Assembly (NCBI GenBank): GCA_037142475.1
Contig: JBAXAR010000070.1
Span: 1-10,041 of the forward strand
Reading direction: 5' to 3'
From: CAIUMH01 sp037142475
GTDB lineage: Bacteria; Actinomycetota; Acidimicrobiia; Acidimicrobiales; RAAP-2
Length of the DNA stretch: 10,041 bases
The notes under the pieces were generated by a model. The model was not told where the DNA came from. It did not search any database and worked only from the letters and a program-made list of their open reading frames with translations. Below, piece after piece: positions 1 to 5,884 of this stretch (its first letter is position 1; each line of letters begins with the position of its first letter). A program made the position numbers and the translations under genes.

Positions 1-517
1 TTGGCTTCGTGATCTCTTCGATGATGTTGATCGGGATCAGGGCCTTGTAGGGCTGAGCGTAGTGACTCAGATAGCCCTTGATGCCACGTGCCCGGATCGA
101 CTCGATGTGAACCCAGACGATCACCATGAGCGCCATGGCCAACGGCAGGTTGACGTCACCGGTTGGGGCGGGCACGAAGTTGGTGCCGTTGTTTGGGAGG
201 ATTTCAAGCCAGTTGCAGATCAGGATGAAAAGAAAGAGCATCAGGGCGATGGGAACAAAGCGTCGGCCCTGAGACCCGATGGCGGAGTCGGTGACATCTT
301 GGATTTGCTCGACGATGGTCTCGTAGGCAAGTTGAAGCTTGCCGGGGACGCCCTTGGTGACGCGCATCCGCACGGCGAATCCAAGTCCGAGGACGAGTGC
401 GGCGGCGATGAGCGAGGACCAGACAATGTCGAGGCTCACAGTGAGCCCGAACAACTGCGCGGTCTTGACGTGATCACCGACCTTGATCTCGGCCGCAGCG
501 AAGATCATTGAATTCAC
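1..517 (-). CDS. atpB: ATP synthase F0 subunit a, C-terminal part missing
   Basis: Membrane subunit a of the F-type ATP synthase, which forms the proton half-channels next to the c-ring. I translated 172 residues on the minus strand; the frame is open to the window edge. Family features seen are a first hydrophobic helix near residues 26-50, the segment GKLQLAYETIVEQIQD, a helix containing NWLEILP, and PTGDVNLPLAMALMV. The visible part ends at NIIEEITKP, just before the helix that in this family carries the essential proton-path arginine, so that residue cannot be checked. The start is GTG at 517-515: AAGGAGGG lies 5 nt upstream (523-530), while the in-frame ATG at 508-506 would be about 14 nt away. 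The GTG also overlaps the atpI-like stop as GTGA, which implies translational coupling. This gene is the entry to the atp structural genes, expected to continue to the left of the window. Confidence 0.96.
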   Translation of the reverse strand, partial: MNSMIFAAAEIKVGDHVKTAQLFGLTVSLDIVWSSLIAAALVLGLGFAVRMRVTKGVPGKLQLAYETIVEQIQDVTDSAIGSQGRRFVPIALMLFLFILICNWLEILPNNGTNFVPAPTGDVNLPLAMALMVIVWVHIESIRARGIKGYLSHYAQPYKALIPINIIEEITKP

Positions 518-930
518 ACCAACCCTCCTTGGGCAAAGACGACTCGTGCCACATTGATCACGAAAAGAATCTGGAAGACCACAAGCCCGACCACCATACC
601 TACGCCAAGCGGCGCAGCCAAAAGCAGAAGACCAATGGCAACGGCGGTGATGACCGCCATGCGCCATGCGGTCTTGGTCCGCAGCATCCGACGGATGACC
701 TTACCCGATCCTTCACCAGTCCCCTCGACCTTGGCCACTCCGGCGTCAAGGAAGCGAAGATTCAAGATCGCCACACCCAGTCCGAGGACAATTCCGACGG
801 TGGCGAGCGGGGGTGCAAGAAGCAGCGAGAGCACGACGGCGAGACCGCCGACGACGATGGCCGAGATGATCGTGCGCCGCAGGAGCTTCTGAAGGACCGG
901 AGCGTCAAGGTGCTCAATGTTTTCAAGCAT
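514..930 (-). CDS. atpI: ATP synthase protein I (AtpI/UncI family) membrane protein
   Basis: Small membrane protein of 138 residues that fits the AtpI family by size, topology and position. Four hydrophobic segments are visible, about residues 20-39, 41-60, 88-105 and 107-130. A short charged loop with KVEGTGEGSGK separates the second and third. AtpI proteins are known to help c-ring assembly or stability of F-type ATP synthase; an Mg2+-related role has been proposed in some bacteria. The ATG at 930-928 is supported by AAGGAG at 936-941, 5 nt upstream. The gene follows the atpZ-like gene by 15 bp and its TGA overlaps the atpB GTG by 4 nt. Family assignment rests on location and hydropathy more than on strict sequence motifs, since AtpI sequences diverge quickly. 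Confidence 0.8.
   Translation of the reverse strand: MLENIEHLDAPVLQKLLRRTIISAIVVGGLAVVLSLLLAPPLATVGIVLGLGVAILNLRFLDAGVAKVEGTGEGSGKVIRRMLRTKTAWRMAVITAVAIGLLLLAAPLGVGMVVGLVVFQILFVINVARVVFAQGGLV
523..530 (-). promoter_or_regulatory. atpB ribosome-binding site
   Basis: AAGGAGGG on the minus strand, an excellent Shine-Dalgarno match, 5 nt before the GTG at 517. It decides the atpB start and lies inside the 3' end of the atpI-like gene. It is stronger than the sites of the two accessory genes before it, as expected if atpB is translated more. Confidence 0.8.
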
Positions 931-935
931 TGTGG

Positions 936-941
936 CTCCTT
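936..941 (-). promoter_or_regulatory. atpI-like ribosome-binding site
   Basis: AAGGAG on the minus strand, 5 nt before the ATG at 930. It supports that start and lies in the 15-bp gap after the atpZ-like stop. Confidence 0.7.
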
Positions 942-945
942 GGCA

Positions 946-1179
946 TCACAGATACCGCCTGATCTGAGCCACCACTGAGGCTCCGGCAGCTCCGCACCCC
1001 AACACGAGTCCGACGAACAGCATCACCGGTGACGTCCCCCAGGAGGCATCGGCCCACAAGCCCAGCAGCAGGCCGATTGTCACGCATGCCGCCAGAGTGA
1101 GCCCCATCGTTGTGAACGCAGCCCAGGCAGGCATGGACGATGGTTCTGGAGCGTCGGGCGCTTCGTCTGGCCTGCTCAC
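946..1179 (-). CDS. atpZ: AtpZ-like putative F0F1-ATPase accessory protein
   Basis: A 77-residue protein with a short acidic, proline-rich N-terminus (about 1-17) and two hydrophobic helices, about residues 20-42 and 50-70. They are joined by LWADASWGTSP, which matches the family pattern of glycine-rich helix, W/L-D turn, GTSP, glycine-rich helix (AtpZ/AtpI small subunit, often annotated 'F0F1-ATPase subunit'). It ends in the basic tail QIRRYL. Such proteins precede the atp structural genes in many bacteria and are thought to act with AtpI in F0 assembly or Mg2+/Ca2+ handling. The start is GTG at 1179-1177, because the frame is closed by TGA at 1194-1192. There is no clear Shine-Dalgarno site, so translation may be weak or depend on a longer upstream RNA. 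The internal Met at residue 16 is an alternative start but also lacks a good site. Confidence 0.72.
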   Translation of the reverse strand: MSRPDEAPDAPEPSSMPAWAAFTTMGLTLAACVTIGLLLGLWADASWGTSPVMLFVGLVLGCGAAGASVVAQIRRYL

Positions 1180-1269
1180 GTGGCGAACGCGTCATGGTCG
1201 GTGGGGTCACAGCGGGGCTCCGGGATCACGCGAGGCAGGTGACTGGGACGCTCGCACACACGAGGCAGA
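1180..1269 (-). other. Intergenic region between wecA-like and atpZ-like genes
   Basis: At 90 bp this is the longest gap inside the rpiB-to-atpB block and the natural place for an additional atp promoter. I see no convincing -10 hexamer near the atpZ-like start and no hairpin with a T-run. It holds an imperfect 14-nt direct repeat at 1227-1240 and 1257-1270 (12 of 14 identical, 30-bp period), the second copy touching the wecA-like stop codon. Whether this is an operator or chance is unknown. Confidence 0.4.
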
Positions 1270-2448
1270 TCATGTCACTTCTTCGTCGGTGGCGCCAGAT
1301 GCAGTCCCGACCCCAACAGCAGTTGTTCGCTCGCTGGGATGAAGTTCCTCAGGCTGTTGACGGAGGCCCGGATGGAACCATGTGTAGAGCCCGATGCCGA
1401 GGCCCAATGCGCCGAATGGGATCAGAGGGTTTGCCTTGGGAAGGAACAGAGGGAACAGCACAAACCCACTGAGCAGGGCTGTCCACAGCCACAGGATCGC
1501 CACCGTTCGCCGGTGGCCATGGCCCAGCCGCAGGAGCCGGTGGTGGATGTGGTCCTTATCAGGAGCATGAAAACCCTGGCCCTTGGCTGTGCGCCGGACA
1601 AAGGCAAAGGCCGTGTCGACCAAGGGAACCCCCAGGATGAAGAAGGGGATAAACAGCGGAGCAAAAAAGAAGAAGGTCACACCGCTGGCCGGAGGAGTGC
1701 GACCGCCGATGACCATGGTCGACGCGCTCATGAGGAGGCCGAGCAGCAGCGCTCCGGCATCGCCCATGAAGATCCGGGCCGGATGGAAGTTGAAGGGAAG
1801 AAACCCAAGACAGACCCCACAGGCGATCACCGCCACCAAGGGACCAAGATTCTGCGGAGGCAGGAGGCCAAGGAACTCGAGGCGGAGCCCGTAGACGGCC
1901 AAGACCCCCGCTCCAATGGCCACGAGACCGGCGGCGAGGCCATCGAGGCCATCGATCAAGTTGATGGCATTGGTCAGCGCCACCACCCACAGTGCCGTGA
2001 TCAGAGGGATCACTCCTGGCGTGAGCACGATGAAACCGGCGAACGGAAGCTTCAGCTGGTACATCGTGACCCCGGCAAAATACAAGATGCTGGCGGCCAG
2101 TACCTGTCCCGCGATCTTGGCTGGCGCCGACATACCGCGGAAGTCATCGACCAAGCCGACGATGAAAATGGCCGCCGCCGCGATCAGAACTCCGATGGCC
2201 TCGCTCGATCCGGCGAAAATGGGGCGGAGACTTGGGATGAGTGCCGCAGCGCCCATCGCCACGCAGACACCGATAAACATCGCCCCTCCCCCGCCGTAGG
2301 GAGTGGTGCGATCGTGCATCTTGCGATCAGATGGGTGGTCGACGTAGCCGACCTTGATCGCTAGAGCTCGAGCCGGCAAGGTGGCCGCCGCCGTGACAGC
2401 AGCTGCCACGAGCAACACCACGGCATACCAGAGCAGTGACGACGGCAC
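1270..2448 (-). CDS. wecA: WecA/TagO-family polyprenyl-phosphate sugar-1-phosphate transferase
   Basis: Integral membrane enzyme of 392 residues. It should transfer a GlcNAc-1-phosphate-type group from a UDP-sugar to a polyprenyl phosphate at the inner face of the membrane, the first step in making envelope polysaccharide. The M. tuberculosis protein at the same locus, Rv1302, is the decaprenyl-phosphate GlcNAc-1-phosphate transferase. Motifs seen are RTTPYGGGGAMF (about 47-58), VDDFRG with Asp101/Asp102, NAINLIDGLDGL (160-171), NFHPARIFMGDAG (220-232) and the histidine motif DKDHIHHRLL (297-306), which separates the WecA/TagO branch from MraY. About ten hydrophobic segments are present, with a polar, probably disordered tail from about residue 365. 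The start is GTG at 2448-2446, 9 nt after the glyA stop, with no strong ribosome-binding site, so coupling to glyA is likely. The exact sugar substrate is inferred. Confidence 0.92.
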   Translation of the reverse strand: MPSSLLWYAVVLLVAAAVTAAATLPARALAIKVGYVDHPSDRKMHDRTTPYGGGGAMFIGVCVAMGAAALIPSLRPIFAGSSEAIGVLIAAAAIFIVGLVDDFRGMSAPAKIAGQVLAASILYFAGVTMYQLKLPFAGFIVLTPGVIPLITALWVVALTNAINLIDGLDGLAAGLVAIGAGVLAVYGLRLEFLGLLPPQNLGPLVAVIACGVCLGFLPFNFHPARIFMGDAGALLLGLLMSASTMVIGGRTPPASGVTFFFFAPLFIPFFILGVPLVDTAFAFVRRTAKGQGFHAPDKDHIHHRLLRLGHGHRRTVAILWLWTALLSGFVLFPLFLPKANPLIPFGALGLGIGLYTWFHPGLRQQPEELHPSERTTAVGVGTASGATDEEVT

Positions 2449-2457
2449 AGGAGCCGG

Positions 2458-3756
2458 CTACCCCCGGGTCGGGAACGTCGGATAGGGGTCGAATGCTCCG
2501 CAGAGCTCTCCCACCTCGGCGCGCACTGATGCGATGGCGGCCTCGTCGTCGCGGGACCGCAGGGCCCTGCGAATCAGGTCAGCGATCTGCGTCATCTCCG
2601 CGGTCCCCATCCCGGCGGTGGTCTGAGCAGCAGTGCCCAGCCGAAGCCCTGAGGTGACGAAGGGACTGCGCGGGTCATCGGGGATGGTGTTGCGGTTCGC
2701 AGTGATCCCGGCAAGGTCCATGACCTCCTGGGCCACCTTCCCAGTCAACTCGTCATCAAACGACCGAAGGTCGAGGAGGACCAAGTGATTGTCAGTCCCG
2801 CCCGACACGAGGCGGAATCCCTGGGCCTCGAGGGCCGAAGCCAACGCTGCAGCATTCTCGACCACCTTGTGGGCATAGACCGAGAAGCTCGGGTCTTGTG
2901 CCTCTTTGAAGGCCACGGCTTTCGCCGCAATCGCATGCTCGAGGGGTCCACCCTGCAACCCGGGGAACACTGCGCTGTCGACCTTCTTCCCCAACTCCGC
3001 AGTCGAGAGGATGGCTCCACCACGAGGCCCCCGAAGTGTCTTGTGGGTCGTGAAGGTCACCACGTCGGCCACACCAACTGGGCTCGGGTGTGCGCCACCG
3101 GCCACGAGACCGGCGGGGTGCGCTGCGTCGAACATCAAGAGGGCGCCGACCTCGTCAGCGATCGTCCGATAGTCACGGGCGTCGATGGTGCGGGCGTAGG
3201 CCGTGGCGCCGGCCACGATCAGTTTGGGTCGCTCCTTGAGCGCCAGATCACGGACCTGATCAAGGTCGATCATCTCGCCGGGGACCGCCGGGTCATCACT
3301 CGCCGGCGTCAGTCCGTAGGAGACGAACCGCCAGATTTTCGAGGTGATCGACGCTGGTGATCCGTGCGTCAGGTGGCCTCCCTGGTCGAGGCGCATCGCC
3401 AGAATCGTGTCGCCTGGGTCGAGGAGCGCCTGGTAGACCGCAAGGTTCGCGTTGGCTCCCGAGTGGGGTTGCACATTGGCGTGCTCGGCGCCAAAGAGGG
3501 CCTTCAGTCGCTCTCGAGCGAGATCCTCGACCTCGTCGACAACCTGATTTCCGCCGTAATAGCGTCGTCCCGGGTAGCCCTCGGCGTACTTGTTCGTCAG
3601 CACTGAACCCGATGCGGCCAGAACGGCTGGCGAGGTGAAGTTCTCACTGGCGATGAGCTGAAGCGTCGTTCGCTGGCGGTGGAGTTCCTCGCCGAGCAGG
3701 CGCTCTATCTCGGGATCCTGTTCAAGCCATCCTGCAAAAGGAGAAGCGTTCGACAT
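2458..3756 (-). CDS. glyA: Serine hydroxymethyltransferase
   Basis: Cytoplasmic PLP enzyme that interconverts serine plus tetrahydrofolate with glycine plus 5,10-methylene-tetrahydrofolate, feeding one-carbon units to purine, thymidylate and methionine synthesis. From the ATG at 3756 it has 432 residues, normal for the family. Visible signatures are LIASENF (34-40), NKYAEGYPGRRYYGG (55-69), GGHLTHG (126-132), LMFDAAHPAGL with Asp210 and His213, and the PLP-lysine motif TTHKTLRGPRGG with Lys239. The ATG at 3756 is preferred over an upstream in-frame start at 3813. It follows AAGGAGG (3766-3772) by 9 nt and begins where family homology begins. The longer version would overlap rpiB by 53 bp and add a non-homologous basic leader. 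The gene lies 4 bp after rpiB and 9 bp before the wecA-like gene, as part of one transcription unit. glyA is also near atp genes in Bacillus and Streptomyces. Confidence 0.97.
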   Translation of the reverse strand: MSNASPFAGWLEQDPEIERLLGEELHRQRTTLQLIASENFTSPAVLAASGSVLTNKYAEGYPGRRYYGGNQVVDEVEDLARERLKALFGAEHANVQPHSGANANLAVYQALLDPGDTILAMRLDQGGHLTHGSPASITSKIWRFVSYGLTPASDDPAVPGEMIDLDQVRDLALKERPKLIVAGATAYARTIDARDYRTIADEVGALLMFDAAHPAGLVAGGAHPSPVGVADVVTFTTHKTLRGPRGGAILSTAELGKKVDSAVFPGLQGGPLEHAIAAKAVAFKEAQDPSFSVYAHKVVENAAALASALEAQGFRLVSGGTDNHLVLLDLRSFDDELTGKVAQEVMDLAGITANRNTIPDDPRSPFVTSGLRLGTAAQTTAGMGTAEMTQIADLIRRALRSRDDEAAIASVRAEVGELCGAFDPYPTFPTRG

Positions 3757-3760
3757 GGGC

Positions 3761-4234
3761 TCAGACCTCCTTGGTCTCGATCGGCAGACTGGCGGCATCA
3801 TCGAGCGCGGCAATCTTCGCCAGGCGGTTCAGGTGCCGCCCCTCTTGGGGCACAGCTTCAAAGAAGGCATCAATGGCATCGAGAGCGGTCTGCTCTCCGA
3901 TGACCCGAGCGCCCAGACAGATGACGTTGGCGTGGTTGTGCTCGCGGGTGAGTCTCGCCGTTGTTACGTCGTTCACGAGGGCAGCACGTACGCCGTTGAT
4001 CTTGTTGGCGGCGATCGAGATTCCGATACCAGTCCCGCAGATCGCCACGCCAAAGTCGGACGACCCGGTGGCGACCGATCGTCCCACCGCTGCGCCGTAG
4101 TCCGGGTAGTCAACCGACACCGAGGGATCCGTCGTACCAAGGTCGCGGACCACATGGCCCTGTCGCTCGAGGTGCTCGGCGACGACCTGCTTGAGCGCCA
4201 CGCCAGCGTGGTCTGATCCGAGGGCGATACGCAT
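3761..4234 (-). CDS. rpiB: Ribose-5-phosphate isomerase B
   Basis: Cytoplasmic LacAB/RpiB-family sugar-phosphate isomerase of 157 residues, interconverting ribose-5-phosphate and ribulose-5-phosphate in the pentose phosphate pathway. It begins MRIALGSDHAG, with the Asp8/His9 phosphate-binding pair. It has the CGTGIG loop with catalytic Cys66, so it is of the cysteine type like E. coli RpiB and unlike the mycobacterial form, where a glutamate acts as base. It also has NKINGVRAA (78-86), TREHNHANV with His99, and the closing GRHLNRL with Arg133/Arg137. The ATG at 4234 is chosen because the frame upstream to 4288 has no family homology and only adds 18 residues. The gene is first of the rpiB-glyA-wecA-atp block, since the next gene is divergent, so it probably sits behind its own promoter. 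RpiB supplies ribose-5-phosphate, and GlyA next to it supplies one-carbon units, both needed for purines. Confidence 0.95.
   Translation of the reverse strand: MRIALGSDHAGVALKQVVAEHLERQGHVVRDLGTTDPSVSVDYPDYGAAVGRSVATGSSDFGVAICGTGIGISIAANKINGVRAALVNDVTTARLTREHNHANVICLGARVIGEQTALDAIDAFFEAVPQEGRHLNRLAKIAALDDAASLPIETKEV
3766..3772 (-). promoter_or_regulatory. glyA ribosome-binding site
   Basis: AAGGAGG on the minus strand, inside the last codons of rpiB, 9 nt before the ATG at 3756. It rules out the longer glyA frame starting at 3813. Confidence 0.75.
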
Positions 4235-4242
4235 GAGTCCCC

Positions 4243-4248
4243 ATGTTA
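4243..4248 (-). promoter_or_regulatory. Candidate -10 element for rpiB-glyA-wecA-atp block
   Basis: TAACAT on the minus strand fits the actinobacterial TANNNT -10 pattern. Exactly 8 nt separate it from the rpiB ATG, so RNA would start at or within a few bases of the ATG and be leaderless or nearly so. No good TTGACA-like -35 is seen at 16-18 bp. A weak GGGGA ribosome-site match lies at 4239-4242, which would matter only if RNA starts further upstream. Confidence 0.4.
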
Positions 4249-4306
4249 CCGAACCTCGACACTGACTCGGTGGGTCGAGCCCAGCCAAGGGATCGCACGG
4301 TCCGGG

Positions 4307-4312
4307 TACGCT
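4307..4312 (+). promoter_or_regulatory. Candidate -10 element for the thiolase-like gene
   Basis: TACGCT on the plus strand fits TANNNT, with 8 nt before the ATG at 4321, the same spacing as the element for rpiB on the other strand. There is no Shine-Dalgarno sequence before this ATG, which fits a leaderless start. No convincing -35 was seen. Confidence 0.35.
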
Positions 4313-4320
4313 CGATCGCC

Positions 4321-5862
4321 ATGAGCCTCGACCCTCGCACTCCAGTCCTCGTCGGCGTGGGCCAAGTCGTCACCCGACCCGATAACCGCGTGGCGGTGAG
4401 CGATCGCCCCTCACCCCTCGATCTGATGGTGCGAGCGCTGAGAGCGGCCGCCGAAGACATCGATGGCGTCGAGGAGGGCGACCGCGCACCGATCGGGAAC
4501 CGCCTGCTCGCCAAGATCGACCGACTCTGCTCGGTCTCGAGCTTCGTCTGGCACACGGCGAACCCCTCATTGCTGGTCGCAGAGCAACTGGGCATCAGCC
4601 CCCGGGATCTCGTGGTCACCGCCACCGGCGGGGCGACCCCTCAGAAGCTTGTCGCCGATGGGTGTGCCGCCATCGCTGCCGGGGAACTTGATGTCGTCGC
4701 CGTGGTGGGCTCCGAGGCAATGTACAGCCGCTCAGTCGCTCGCCGGGACCCGTCTGTCGGTCGGCTGGACTGGGTCATTCAGGACCCTGCATCGACGCCT
4801 GAAGCTCGTCGATTCGGATCCGACCGGATGCCCCTGACCGATTGTGAGATCGCCCGAAGCATCACGATGCCCGTGACGATTTACCCCCTCTTCGAGAACG
4901 CGCTCCGGCACCATGAGGGGTGGAGCCTCGAGGAGCACCGTGCCCGTCTCGGAGCGCTGTGGGCCTCATTCTCCGACGTCGCATCGGAGAATCCGTATGC
5001 CTGGATCACCACACCGATGTCCGCCGAGAACATCACCACCGCCACCGCCTCGAACCGTATGATCGCCGAGCCCTACACAAAGCTCATGGTGGCGAACTCG
5101 TCAGTGGACATGGGTGCGGCCTTCCTCCTCTGTTCGCTCGAGGCCGCTCGAGCGGCTGGCGTTCCCGAGGATGCCATGGTGTTTCCTGTCTCGCACGCCC
5201 AGGGCGATGACCATTGGTTCATCTCGCAGCGCCCCGAGCTCCATCGCTCCCCTGCCATCGAGCTTGCCGGCGCGGCGGCCCTCGCCCATGGCCAAACCTC
5301 GATCGACGAGATCAGCCACGTCGACCTCTACAGCTGCTTCCCCATCGCTGTGCAGATGAGTGCTCGGGCGCTCGGGCTTGACCTCGATGACACGGACCGT
5401 CGCCTCACGCTCACAGGAGGCCTCACGTTCGGTGGGGGGCCAGGCAACAACTACGTGACCCACTCAATCGCCTCAATGGTCACCCGACTGCGAGAGAACC
5501 CGGGTGATCTCGGACTCATCACGGGGCTGAGCTACTTCGCTTCAAGCCACGCTGTCGGCCTTTACAGCACCACGCCACCACGCACTGCGTTCCGGGCTTT
5601 CAATGTCCAAGAGCAGGTCGACCAGCTTTCCGTCCAGGAGGTCGATGCAGACCTCACGGGAACAGTCGAGATCGAGACCTTCACCATCAGCCACGACCGT
5701 GACGTCGGACCGGCGCTCGGAATCATGGCGGTCCGCAACGCCGAGGGCGTTCGAGGGTGGGGCACGATCAGTGACCCCTCGGTCTTGGCGGAGATCTCTG
5801 GAACTGAGTTGTGTGGTCACCGCGCCTTGCTTGATGGCGAAGGCACCATCACCTTGAGCTAA
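4321..5862 (+). CDS. Thiolase-like protein (TLP1-like), thiolase catalytic residues not conserved
   Basis: A 513-residue protein with a thiolase fold layout, usually annotated 'acetyl-CoA acetyltransferase' in actinobacteria and resembling mycobacterial thiolase-like protein type 1. N-terminal half signatures: RTPVLVGVGQ (6-15), the region equivalent to the active-site loop at 100-108, and IAAGELDVVAVVGSEAMYS (118-136). C-terminal half: VDLYSCFPIAVQ (334-345) and GGLTFGGGPGNNYVTHSI (366-383). Residues from about 420 form an extra C-terminal domain not found in ordinary thiolases. The usual nucleophile Cys is replaced by TGG (102-104), GHP reads GGP (372-374), and the late CxG motif is absent (TGLS, 401-404). 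Classical thiolase activity is therefore unlikely; acyl-CoA binding or another reaction is possible. ATG 4321 is chosen by homology; an in-frame ATG at 4243 would overlap the rpiB promoter region. It is the only plus-strand gene, divergent from rpiB and convergent with tsaC. Confidence 0.87.
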   Translation: MSLDPRTPVLVGVGQVVTRPDNRVAVSDRPSPLDLMVRALRAAAEDIDGVEEGDRAPIGNRLLAKIDRLCSVSSFVWHTANPSLLVAEQLGISPRDLVVTATGGATPQKLVADGCAAIAAGELDVVAVVGSEAMYSRSVARRDPSVGRLDWVIQDPASTPEARRFGSDRMPLTDCEIARSITMPVTIYPLFENALRHHEGWSLEEHRARLGALWASFSDVASENPYAWITTPMSAENITTATASNRMIAEPYTKLMVANSSVDMGAAFLLCSLEAARAAGVPEDAMVFPVSHAQGDDHWFISQRPELHRSPAIELAGAAALAHGQTSIDEISHVDLYSCFPIAVQMSARALGLDLDDTDRRLTLTGGLTFGGGPGNNYVTHSIASMVTRLRENPGDLGLITGLSYFASSHAVGLYSTTPPRTAFRAFNVQEQVDQLSVQEVDADLTGTVEIETFTISHDRDVGPALGIMAVRNAEGVRGWGTISDPSVLAEISGTELCGHRALLDGEGTITLS

Positions 5863-5884
5863 TACCGCTGCAGGGAGGCCACAT
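5863..5884. other. 22-bp convergent gap between thiolase-like gene and tsaC
   Basis: Only 22 bp separate the TAA of the plus-strand gene from the TGA of tsaC. I see a CTGCAG palindrome but no stem with a T-run for either strand. Transcripts from the two sides must end in or run into each other's genes, or be stopped by Rho. Confidence 0.5.

Noticed and set aside
62..511. 149-residue plus-strand frame opposite atpB
   Set aside because: The strand opposite carries a clear subunit a with hydrophobic helices; the plus frame is its exact codon complement.
923..1210. 95-residue minus-strand frame overlapping the atpZ-like gene
   Set aside because: It is Arg/Ser-rich and in a shifted frame; the 77-residue frame has the expected two-helix AtpZ pattern.
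1339..2364. 341-residue frame on the plus strand opposite the wecA-like gene
   Set aside because: Composition is highly charged with no recognisable domain, and the opposite strand encodes a full glycosyltransferase with all motifs. It is a codon-bias shadow of a GC-rich genome.
3757..3813. N-terminal extension of glyA by 19 residues
   Set aside because: It overlaps rpiB, has no family homology, and a strong ribosome site directs initiation to the ATG at 3756.
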